Shown here: piece by piece, positions 1-6,572 of the stretch
How positions within the stretch are numbered: the first letter of the stretch is position 1
How the letters are laid out: every line of letters begins with the position of its first letter
Source: RUG11237 sp964450185
GTDB taxonomy: Bacteria > Bacillota > Clostridia > Lachnospirales > Lachnospiraceae
Length of the DNA stretch: 29,674 nucleotides
NCBI GenBank assembly: GCA_964450185.1
Contig: CAYVCL010000035.1
Location: 1-29,674, forward strand
Direction of reading: 5' to 3'
Translations under genes and position numbers: made by a program
The notes under the pieces: generated by a model
What the model saw: the letters and a program-made list of their open reading frames with translations, nothing else
Told to the model about the DNA's origin: nothing
Databases searched by the model: none

Positions 1-59
1 GATTTTAGAATATATATTTTTTAAAAATGACTTTTTTGTTTCCATTTTCTGCCTTTCAT

Positions 60-1205
60 TTAGAAATCCTGTGTGTCCTCTAATATTTCATCCAGCATTT
101 CTTCTGTCAATTCAAAGTTATATACATCTTTGTAAAATTCTGCCACTTCTTCTCTCATATCCATATCTTCAAATAATTCCGGATGCTGAATTTTGGCAAG
201 CCACTTAATCATTAATGGTGTTTCTACCCCTGGTGGATCCCAACGATAGCCGCCAATCGGAATCTTGTATACCTGACCGCTTTTCACTGCATCTACCACA
301 GACCAGTCCTGACCTTCCAGTTTATTTTCCATTAAGTCAGAAGGCTGCAAATCGGTAAAGTTACCAATGTAAATAATACTTGGATTCCACTCATAAATCT
401 GCTCCATATTTACATTTAACGCTTCTCCTGACAAATCTCCTGCCGGATTGATAGCACCGCTTTTTTCCACCCAGTATTCGTAAAATCCTGCGCCGTTTAC
501 TTTCAGGTTATCTGATAAAATCAGGATATTTTCATAATCTTCCATGGATAATGTGCCCACTCTTTCTTCCACTTCTGCCACATTTTCATGGAAATAAGTA
601 ATTAATTCTTCTGCTCTTTCTTCCTTTTCAAACATGGTTCCGATAATGCGAATCCAAGTTTCTAAATCTTCTAAGGTACCATACTCTAAGGCAACTACCT
701 TAATTCCTGCAGCTTCCATTTTTTCAATTTCTTCTTCCATGTAATTCCACTGGAAAACCACATCCGGCTCTAACTTTAACAGTTCTTCGATATTTACCAC
801 AAAACTGGTATCTACAAAGTCTGTGTTCGCATTTGCCAGTTCCGGATACATGTATCTCAAGGCACTGTTTTCGTATGCCGTAATGGAAGATGGATTACAA
901 CCGATTAAGTTATCAGAATTCCCTACCACTGCGTAGTAAATATAAGGGAATGGCATAATTGTTGTAACAACCTTGTCCGGCACGCCATCCAATTCGATTG
1001 TTTTTCCTAACTGGTCTTCAATTACAATCTTTTTGCTGCCTGTTTCCTCTGTTGCTTCCTCATTGGCTTCTTCTGCGGGTACTGTTTCTGTCACTTCTGT
1101 GGCTTTTGTATCTGTTTCTGCCGACTTGGATGCACCACATCCGGTCATCACAGCCATGCTTCCTGCTAAAAGCCCAAGCAACAATAATTTTTTAAATTTT
1201 TTCAT
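60..1205 (-). CDS. ABC transporter substrate-binding lipoprotein, BtuF/FepB type
   Basis: A 381-residue exported binding protein, probably for an iron chelate, corrinoid, heme or other metal complex. The N-terminus is a lipoprotein signal (MKKFKKLLLLGLLAGSMAVM then TGC, lipid Cys23), followed by an acidic Glu/Thr-rich linker to about residue 55. From about residue 58 (KIVIEDQLGKTIEL, then VPDKVVT) to about 345 it reads like the Peripla_BP_2 (PF01497) fold, including an LLKLEPDVVF segment. The ATG is preceded by AAGGAG. It is the fourth gene of the nitrogenase-like operon, 16 nt after the second reductase subunit, so its ligand may be the substrate or cofactor source of that enzyme. No permease or ATPase is visible; they would lie beyond the left edge of the window. 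The ligand cannot be read from sequence. Confidence 0.85.
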   Translation of the reverse strand: MKKFKKLLLLGLLAGSMAVMTGCGASKSAETDTKATEVTETVPAEEANEEATEETGSKKIVIEDQLGKTIELDGVPDKVVTTIMPFPYIYYAVVGNSDNLIGCNPSSITAYENSALRYMYPELANANTDFVDTSFVVNIEELLKLEPDVVFQWNYMEEEIEKMEAAGIKVVALEYGTLEDLETWIRIIGTMFEKEERAEELITYFHENVAEVEERVGTLSMEDYENILILSDNLKVNGAGFYEYWVEKSGAINPAGDLSGEALNVNMEQIYEWNPSIIYIGNFTDLQPSDLMENKLEGQDWSVVDAVKSGQVYKIPIGGYRWDPPGVETPLMIKWLAKIQHPELFEDMDMREEVAEFYKDVYNFELTEEMLDEILEDTQDF

Positions 1206-1221
1206 CTTTTTTCTCCTTGCA

Positions 1222-2376
1222 TTAATTTGTAATTTCTTTTATTAACTGGTCCATTTCCTCTCTCAATAAATGTATGGCTTCTTTCCAGTATAATTTGCTG
1301 GACAAAGCCACATGAGGAAGTTTTACCATGCGAACCTTGCTTTCTTCCGATAATAAATCTTCCATAAGAGGGTCACCCACCAATACTTTGTAATTTCCGG
1401 AGTATAATAATTCCACTAAAGATTCTTCTCCGGCTATGTTAATATCTCCTGCTCCGGCTATTTGTCTGTTTAAACCAAACATACTTCCCACGCATACTTT
1501 TGCTTCCGGATTCTCACCAAGAATTGCTCTTCGGATGCTGTTTGCCAATACCTGTTCTCCTACAATTAAGATATCTCCATCTTTTCCTTCGTCCGCTATC
1601 ACTCGGTCTTCCTTATCCTGCAATGTCTTTTCTAAAGCTTCCCACACGTCCATCTGGTTTCCAAGAGGCATGCCCACCACATATGGAATTCCAAACTTGC
1701 GTTTTAATAATTTGGCGGCTTCCATTCCGGATTCTGTCACCACCAGATTCACTTCGGCTTTTGCCAAATCCTCAATCTGCTGTATTTTAGCCCCCATCAT
1801 CATACGTCCTACAATCTGAAATCCGAACTGTTCTATTCGTTCATTCAAATCGTCTGCATTGTTATTGGCAGATAAATCAAGGGGAGTGGTTCCTAAAATA
1901 TTAATTCCCCTTTTTATTTTTTCTTCGCTCTTTTTGGTAAATCTGCGAATTAATTCGCACATTGCCATGGACACGCCTTTGTTGTAAAGTCCCAATCCGT
2001 TGGTGTCAAAGCCGAAGGATGGAATTCCCGTTTTTTCCTCTATTTCATAGGCAATCCCCTTCATATCGGAGCCTATTACCATAGGAACCGGACTTCCAAT
2101 TACTGTGTACATAGTTGGATTTATCACATCTCCTGCTTTTATCACATTGTCGATTAATTTATCATCTCGTCCAAGCACTGCATCGATTTCTCTTAAACCG
2201 GAGCAGAAAATTTTTGAACTGCTTCCGTACCATCTTGGTTCATCATATCCGGTATAGTTTCCGGTACAGCCGGATGCATCGTGAATGACACAGATACCAC
2301 CCAAGTCAAACATGGCTGAACATACGCCGGAATAATCCGGTGCAAGTGCCGGAAGGGTTATCCATAATTGTTCCAT
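1222..2376 (-). CDS. Nitrogenase-superfamily catalytic subunit B (NifD/NifK/NflD-like)
   Basis: A 384-residue member of the nitrogenase component 1 family (PF00148). The start is set at the ATG at 2376, which follows GGAGG at 5 nt; an upstream in-frame ATG at 2388 has no ribosome site. Seen: Cys19 (PDYSGVCSAM), Cys37 (HDASGCTGNY) in the place of the classic GP.GC cysteine, and Cys58 in FCSGLREIDAVLG, which matches the family's [T/S]-x-x-x-E-x-D-x-V-x-G block. The third P-cluster cysteine position (before the IGDD block) reads SPVPMVIGSD, without Cys. The segment LLKRKFGIPYVVG matches the MEEKYGIPW region of NifD, but no cofactor-ligand cysteine precedes it. About 100 residues shorter than NifD. 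Likely forms a heteromer with the product of 2396-3679 and is reduced by the Fe protein of 3639-4427. The reaction is unknown; it is not a classical nitrogenase. Confidence 0.85.
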   Translation of the reverse strand: MEQLWITLPALAPDYSGVCSAMFDLGGICVIHDASGCTGNYTGYDEPRWYGSSSKIFCSGLREIDAVLGRDDKLIDNVIKAGDVINPTMYTVIGSPVPMVIGSDMKGIAYEIEEKTGIPSFGFDTNGLGLYNKGVSMAMCELIRRFTKKSEEKIKRGINILGTTPLDLSANNNADDLNERIEQFGFQIVGRMMMGAKIQQIEDLAKAEVNLVVTESGMEAAKLLKRKFGIPYVVGMPLGNQMDVWEALEKTLQDKEDRVIADEGKDGDILIVGEQVLANSIRRAILGENPEAKVCVGSMFGLNRQIAGAGDINIAGEESLVELLYSGNYKVLVGDPLMEDLLSEESKVRMVKLPHVALSSKLYWKEAIHLLREEMDQLIKEITN

Positions 2377-2395
2377 TGCTTCCTCCATCTATTCT

Positions 2396-3679
2396 TTATA
2401 CTACAATTACTGCTTCATCTAAGAGTTTCTTCAAATCCGCTGTTTCTTTGGATGCTTCTTCCATCATCTGTGCCAAATCAATAATACCCTGATATCCATA
2501 CAAGCCATGCTGACCTGCAATGTCTACCACATGTTTTGCACCTGTAATGTAGGCTGCACTGTAGCCGATGGATAAGCAATCTCCCTGATGTTTTTCTAAC
2601 ACCGTTACTTTCGGATTCTGTGGCTGCAAAATTGTCATGTTTGGATAATGCTCCATCACCCACTGGAAATTTTCCTCATCGGATGGAAGAACTTTCTGTT
2701 CAAACACACATTGTACGTTGATTCCTGCCTGCAATAATGCCTTTGCCAAATCAAATGGTCTGACAATGGCTTCTCCATCAATAATGACTGGCATACCATT
2801 TAATGCTTCTGCTGTTTTCTCTAATGCCTCTTTGGCTTCTTTTTCATAAGAAGAAACTTCCGGACATGGCTTTTCTAACTGTTTTGCAATGTTTTCGTAA
2901 GTTTCTTTTATACTATCTGTCTGAAAAGAGGTTAACGCCATTTGATACGGAATTCCATGCTTTTTCTCCATCTGTACAGAAGCATATTTTCCAGTTGGTG
3001 TTACCACCAGATTCAGACCGCTTTTTGCCATTTCCTGATATCCTGCAAAGGTATCATAATCAGATATATGTCTGATTTCTGAAACGCCCATATCTTTTAG
3101 TATCTGAAACAGTTCTCCGTTGGAACGAAGGGGTGCCAGATTACCAATAATGTTCACACCGCCGTCCCTCTCTTTTGTTACATCTAAAAGGCTGTAATTC
3201 TTATTCTGAATATTGACTGCCGGTGGAACTCCCGTATCGGTAGAAGTTGGATTCATATGGCAGAAAATAAAACGAATATGAGGATAAAGCTCTGACAACT
3301 CCTGAATAAGTGCATCATGGTCTGTTCCCAACAAATCGTCAATACAGCTCACAAAAAGTTCCAACACCTTCGGCACTTTATGGCATTTTTCCAGATGCTT
3401 TAACAGCTTTCCTACTGCCTGAATCAATAAATCTTCGTAACCACCGGATACAATATCATCTTCACTTAAGAAAAGATAAGATACTCTGTTTTTGCGTTCC
3501 TCCATTCTGGCTGCCAAAGCTCCGTGTCTTCCGCAGGCAGCAGGGCTCACAAACAGGGTATAGCTTTCCGGTATTAAATGTCCCATTTTAAGCACACCCC
3601 AGCCGCCATGTGCCGGTGAAGAATAGTGCAGGGAATTCTCAAACACATTTTCTGTCGCGCAACAACAACTCAATTCCAC
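2396..3679 (-). CDS. Nitrogenase-superfamily catalytic subunit A (NifD/NifE/NflD-like)
   Basis: A 427-residue nitrogenase component 1-type protein. The reading frame overlaps the end of the NifH-like gene by about 41 nt. The start is probably the GTG at 3679 (3 nt after GGAGG) or the TTG two codons on (9 nt after GGAGG); no ATG lies nearby. Seen: Cys49 in SPAACGRHG (position of the GP.GC cysteine), LSEDDIVSGGYEDL (the E-x-D-x-V-x-G-G block), Cys112 in FVSCIDDLLGTD (position of NifD Cys154), and MEKKHGIPY at 237-245. The residue matching the FeMo-co ligand (11 before that Met) is Val226, so that ligand is absent. His391 in AGQHGLYGYQG lies near where NifD has its cofactor histidine, but equivalence is uncertain. 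A CCC run at 5-7 is unusual. Cofactor and substrate are unknown. Confidence 0.85.
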   Translation of the reverse strand: MELSCCCATENVFENSLHYSSPAHGGWGVLKMGHLIPESYTLFVSPAACGRHGALAARMEERKNRVSYLFLSEDDIVSGGYEDLLIQAVGKLLKHLEKCHKVPKVLELFVSCIDDLLGTDHDALIQELSELYPHIRFIFCHMNPTSTDTGVPPAVNIQNKNYSLLDVTKERDGGVNIIGNLAPLRSNGELFQILKDMGVSEIRHISDYDTFAGYQEMAKSGLNLVVTPTGKYASVQMEKKHGIPYQMALTSFQTDSIKETYENIAKQLEKPCPEVSSYEKEAKEALEKTAEALNGMPVIIDGEAIVRPFDLAKALLQAGINVQCVFEQKVLPSDEENFQWVMEHYPNMTILQPQNPKVTVLEKHQGDCLSIGYSAAYITGAKHVVDIAGQHGLYGYQGIIDLAQMMEEASKETADLKKLLDEAVIVV

Positions 3680-4427
3680 TTACCTCCAATACTTTATTTG
3701 CCAATTCTCGATAAGCATCTGCCATGGCACTTTCCGGCAATGCTTCAATTACTGTTTTACCTTGGTCTTCTGCAGATTGAACTGCTTTATCTCTTGGGAT
3801 TACACTAAGTACCTGTTCACCCATTTCCTCCGCAGCTTTTTGCACTATCATTTGTTCATTTTCCACATTACGGGAATTTAAAATAATACCGGACATTTTG
3901 GCATAACCACGTTTTCCAAAATTATGTACCGCACTGGCAATATTGGATGCTGCATATAACGCCATCATTTCTCCTGATGTTACGATAAATACATGGTCCG
4001 CATAACCGCCTCGGATTGGCATTGCAAAACCTCCGCATACCACATCCCCCAATACGTCGTACAAAACAATATCCGGTTTGTAATGTTCGTAACCGCCTAA
4101 TTCTTCTAATTTTTCAAATGCTGTAATAATACCTCGCCCTGCACAACCGATTCCCGGTGTCGGACCTCCGGCTTCCACACAAAGAATGCCATTATATCCT
4201 GTAAACACGATATCTTCCAGTTCCACACCTTCCGGTCCTTTTTCTCTAATCTGATCAAGAACCGTTGGTATTTTCACACCACCCATAAGACATTTTGTAG
4301 AATCTGATTTCGGGTCACAACCTATCTGCATTACCTTGTACCCTAAGTCGCTTAATGCGGCTGATAAATTTGATGTTGTAGTGGATTTTCCGATACCACC
4401 TTTTCCATAAATAGCAATTTTAATCAT
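3639..4427 (-). CDS. NifH-like nitrogenase iron protein (reductase component)
   Basis: A 262-residue homodimeric ATPase that would pass electrons from a [4Fe-4S] cluster to the two component-1-like proteins encoded next. The P-loop GKGGIGKST is at 8-16 and the switch motif DPKSDST at 38-44. The two cluster ligands are present: Cys95 in GIGCAGRG (with Arg98, the ADP-ribosylation position of true NifH) and Cys131 in DVVCGGFAMPIR. The ATG follows AAGGAG. Length is a little below NifH (about 290). Key residues are intact, so the reductase should work. It is the first gene of the operon and lies behind a metal-repressor-like promoter. The NifH name marks the family only: no nifE/N/B or other cofactor-assembly genes are present, so nitrogen fixation is not implied. 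Confidence 0.93.
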   Translation of the reverse strand: MIKIAIYGKGGIGKSTTTSNLSAALSDLGYKVMQIGCDPKSDSTKCLMGGVKIPTVLDQIREKGPEGVELEDIVFTGYNGILCVEAGGPTPGIGCAGRGIITAFEKLEELGGYEHYKPDIVLYDVLGDVVCGGFAMPIRGGYADHVFIVTSGEMMALYAASNIASAVHNFGKRGYAKMSGIILNSRNVENEQMIVQKAAEEMGEQVLSVIPRDKAVQSAEDQGKTVIEALPESAMADAYRELANKVLEVSGIELLLRDRKCV

Positions 4428-4450
4428 GCGTTTCTCCTTAACTAATTTTT

Positions 4451-4466
4451 GTTAGACTTTTCTAAC
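4451..4466. promoter_or_regulatory. Operator-like palindrome 1 before the nifH-like gene
   Basis: GTTAGA-CTTT-TCTAAC is a perfect 6-4-6 inverted repeat in the untranslated leader. It has the TTAG-N6-CTAA form of DtxR/IdeR-type metal-repressor boxes. It shares both arm core and CTTT spacer with the second palindrome, 34 bp away centre to centre. Repressor identity is inference. Confidence 0.55.
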
Positions 4467-4483
4467 TCATGGTTTTAAAATTT

Positions 4484-4501
4484 GGTTAGCCTTTGCTAAC
4501 C
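4484..4501. promoter_or_regulatory. Operator-like palindrome 2 at the nifH-like start site
   Basis: GGTTAGC-CTTT-GCTAACC is a perfect 7-4-7 inverted repeat. It lies directly downstream of the -10 box, over the predicted transcription start (about 4502), where a bound repressor would block transcription. Same TTAG-N6-CTAA core as the first palindrome. Confidence 0.6.
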
Positions 4502-4508
4502 GTTTTTG

Positions 4509-4538
4509 ATAATATCATTCATATGCTATTGCTGTCAA
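4509..4538 (-). promoter_or_regulatory. Sigma-A promoter of the nitrogenase-like operon
   Basis: On the minus strand: TTGACA (4533-4538), 18-bp spacer, TATTAT (4509-4514), with TG one base before the -10 (extended -10). The predicted start site is near 4502, inside the second palindrome. Confidence 0.7.
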
Positions 4539-4566
4539 TGGAAATAGTTGGCAAAACTTTCTCAAT

Positions 4567-4598
4567 AAAAAGAATCAGGACAGTACTATCCTGATTCT
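4567..4598 (-). terminator. Rho-independent terminator after the beta-helix lipoprotein gene
   Basis: Perfect 10-bp stem (4571-4580 with 4589-4598, AGAATCAGGA arm) with an 8-nt loop, followed on the minus strand by a T run. It sits 12 nt after the stop codon at 4610 and separates that gene from the nitrogenase-like operon. Confidence 0.85.
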
Positions 4599-4609
4599 CT
4601 CTCAAAATT

Positions 4610-6355
4610 TTATAACATTTCTTCTGGCTTCGCTGCCTCATGATTTTCCCATTCATCCACTGCGGTAGCTCCAGTTACATCAACAGTATCGCTGTAAGAC
4701 TCTACTGTAACCGTATATTCGCTGTCCCCTTCCACATAAACAGTTCCATCAACACCAACAATGGATACTGTTTTACCATCTTCATCTACAATCGTTCCTT
4801 CGCTGGCAAGGCTGGTGACTGTGCTGTTTCCTGTCACTGTCCAGACGGAATCTTTATCAATATACAGATTACAGTAACCTTCTCCGCCATTTCCAGCATA
4901 GGTTTCATCCTTTACAACGGCACCTGTAAGGCTGCTTCCTTCGGTCATATAAAAGTCCAAATCACTGATAGAATCCCAGATTACATTTCCTTTCATTTCC
5001 TGTTCTATTGCAGTAAACAGACAATCACTTCCATTGCTTCCGGACTGCCCCCAGCCTCTCTGGTTATTATTTCCAGTACACTGAAGGAAAAATTCGCTGT
5101 CGTCATTGTAAGTAATATCCACATCTTTCAATGTGATGGTACATTCTGTGTTGGTGGTATAGAGCAAACCTCCGTTTTGAGAGGTGATACTTCCACCATC
5201 AATCTGCAGAGTGCTGTTTCCCACTTCAGAATCCCCTGACATACTTTGATATACAATCATGGTCCATGTGCAGTCGTTCTGACTGTCATCACTCATGTTT
5301 CCTGTAATATCACAGTCGTACATGCACAAAGTATTTAATCCTTCAATACAAACCGCTTCTGAGCCATTTGCAGTCAATGTACTGTTATTTACAGCAATAT
5401 CCGCCGTGCAATATACCGCCGGAGAGCCCACACCATTGGAGGTATAAGTTCCTCCATCGACTACCATAGTACCGCCGCCGGCTGCATCCGTAGAAATTTC
5501 ACTGTTTGAAACATAGAGATTCCCCTCTGTTCCAAGAACTGCTGCACCTACGCCGTAGAAACTGGAATTATCTCCGCCTGTACTGTCGGAAGAATTTCTG
5601 CTTACTGTAACATTTTTAAGAGTTACCGTTGCATCACTATCCACCAACACTGCATTTTCATCCGTTCCGGTTGAGGAAAGTGTTTCACCCTCCACGGTTG
5701 TGTCTTCTTTATATTCATTTACCGCTTCATAGCTGTCTACTCCCTGACTTTGTGATGGAGAACCTCCCATTCCAGGTCCACCACCCATTCCCATAGACTG
5801 AATGGCAATTGTAGCTGCATTTCCATCCTCATCTAAGCTAATGGATACTGTGTCACCTACCGCAATATCCGTTACGGAAATTGTTTGTTCTGCTTCCCCG
5901 GTAGACTCCTCTGTCTGATTTTCCGGTTTTCCCATGCTGCTTTTCGTGATTTTTGTATTTTCTGTAATTGTTATTGTTTGTTCTTCGCCTGTCAGTTCCA
6001 ACATAGACGGTTTTTCGCCCATATCGCCGGATGGCTGACCTTCTGGGGCTTCGCCCATATCTCCGGATGGCTGACCCTCTGGGGCTTCTCCTTTTTCTTC
6101 AGACGGTTCGCCTTCCGGTTTTTCCATACGTTCCATTTCTTTCTTGGTTCCAACGGCAATAGTAATCGAATTCTCCGTCACATCCGTCACTTCTCCAAGT
6201 ATTTCCTCAGTTTCTTCTTCGCTGTTATCACCTTGTTCTGCCTCTATCGTAGTCTGTTGATTATCATTCTCTACGGCATTCTTCTGTCCACAACCACCTA
6301 ATACTGCTGCAGTCATCACAATCCCCATTAAAATCGCTACATACTTTTTCTTCAT
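4610..6355 (-). CDS. Surface lipoprotein with small beta-barrel-like N-domain and right-handed beta-helix
   Basis: A 581-residue lipoprotein of unrecognised function. The start at 6355 (MKKKYVAILMG) is chosen over an in-frame TTG at 6361 because it follows AAGGATG and matches its paralogue at 27299-28024. Lipobox VLGGC with Cys22. Residues about 50-190 resemble a DUF5666-like domain (GEVTDVTENSITIAVG, then TITITENTKITK, then ISVTDIAVGDTVSISLDEDG), interrupted by a Glu/Pro/Gly-rich insert holding a 12-residue tandem repeat (APEGQPSGDMGE). From about residue 205 to 570 it is rich in short beta-strand turns with Gly/Asn/Ser/Asp (ATVTLKNVTVSRN, STLQIDGGSITSQNGG, ECTITLKDVDITYN), as in pectate-lyase-like beta-helices that bind or cleave polysaccharide or act as adhesins. 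No catalytic site was recognised. Own promoter and terminator, so monocistronic. Confidence 0.8.
   Translation of the reverse strand: MKKKYVAILMGIVMTAAVLGGCGQKNAVENDNQQTTIEAEQGDNSEEETEEILGEVTDVTENSITIAVGTKKEMERMEKPEGEPSEEKGEAPEGQPSGDMGEAPEGQPSGDMGEKPSMLELTGEEQTITITENTKITKSSMGKPENQTEESTGEAEQTISVTDIAVGDTVSISLDEDGNAATIAIQSMGMGGGPGMGGSPSQSQGVDSYEAVNEYKEDTTVEGETLSSTGTDENAVLVDSDATVTLKNVTVSRNSSDSTGGDNSSFYGVGAAVLGTEGNLYVSNSEISTDAAGGGTMVVDGGTYTSNGVGSPAVYCTADIAVNNSTLTANGSEAVCIEGLNTLCMYDCDITGNMSDDSQNDCTWTMIVYQSMSGDSEVGNSTLQIDGGSITSQNGGLLYTTNTECTITLKDVDITYNDDSEFFLQCTGNNNQRGWGQSGSNGSDCLFTAIEQEMKGNVIWDSISDLDFYMTEGSSLTGAVVKDETYAGNGGEGYCNLYIDKDSVWTVTGNSTVTSLASEGTIVDEDGKTVSIVGVDGTVYVEGDSEYTVTVESYSDTVDVTGATAVDEWENHEAAKPEEML
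6014..6085 (-). repeat. 36-bp tandem repeat within the lipoprotein gene
   Basis: Two adjacent 36-bp copies (6014-6049 and 6050-6085) differing at only a few bases, encoding the 12-residue unit APEGQPSGDMGE twice. A degenerate third unit (APEGEPSEEKGE-like order) lies next to it. In-frame repeats like this can vary in copy number between strains. Confidence 0.8.
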
Positions 6356-6420
6356 AATCAATCATCCTTTCTTTGACCTTTCTATCCTCAATTACTGTTT
6401 TCCCCTTTGACATCTCTAAC

Positions 6421-6471
6421 TTTACTGGATAATTATGTGCAAGTTGTGAAAACTTTTTCAACATTGCGTGT
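6421..6471 (-). promoter_or_regulatory. Promoter block of the beta-helix lipoprotein gene, shared with its paralogue
   Basis: Minus strand: TTGAAA (6456-6461), 18-bp spacer, CATAAT (6432-6437). The spacer contains TTTTCACAACTTGCA. Nearly the same 50 bp, including flanking ACACGCAAT and AGTAAA, lie at 28070-28120 upstream of the paralogous lipoprotein, far more similar than chance, suggesting a common regulator. Confidence 0.6.
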
Positions 6472-6488
6472 ATTTTCTCATATATGCC

Positions 6489-6567
6489 AAAAAGAGATAT
6501 TGCTGGAATAGATATGCTCCCTGTCTACTTGACAGGGAGCATATCTATTCCAGCAATATCTCTTTTT
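6489..6567. terminator. Very long perfect hairpin, probable terminator of the fab operon
   Basis: A 37-bp perfect inverted repeat (6489-6525 with 6531-6567) around the 5-nt loop TACTT. The outer ends are A5/T5, so a T run follows the stem on either strand. It begins 5 nt after the stop codon of the last fab operon gene (6573). It should end transcription from the minus strand; 37 uninterrupted pairs is far longer than ordinary terminators (see findings). Confidence 0.85.
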
Positions 6568-6572
6568 ATATT

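Noticed and set aside
1..59. Terminator after the BtuF/FepB-like gene
   Set aside because: AT-rich sequence with no stem visible; the operon may continue beyond the left edge.
2376..2388. Upstream ATG (2388) as start of subunit B
   Set aside because: No ribosome site precedes it, while the ATG at 2376 has GGAGG at good spacing.
3639..4427. Reading the nifH-like operon as evidence for nitrogen fixation
   Set aside because: Component-1 proteins lack the FeMo-co cysteine and part of the P-cluster cysteines, and no cofactor-assembly genes are present.
4640..5239. 199-codon plus-strand frame opposite the beta-helix lipoprotein
   Set aside because: Antisense shadow of a repetitive low-complexity gene; no ribosome site or family signal.
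6264..6464. A 66-codon minus-strand frame over the lipoprotein promoter
   Set aside because: It overlaps the promoter block and signal peptide region in another frame, with no ribosome site and no family resemblance.
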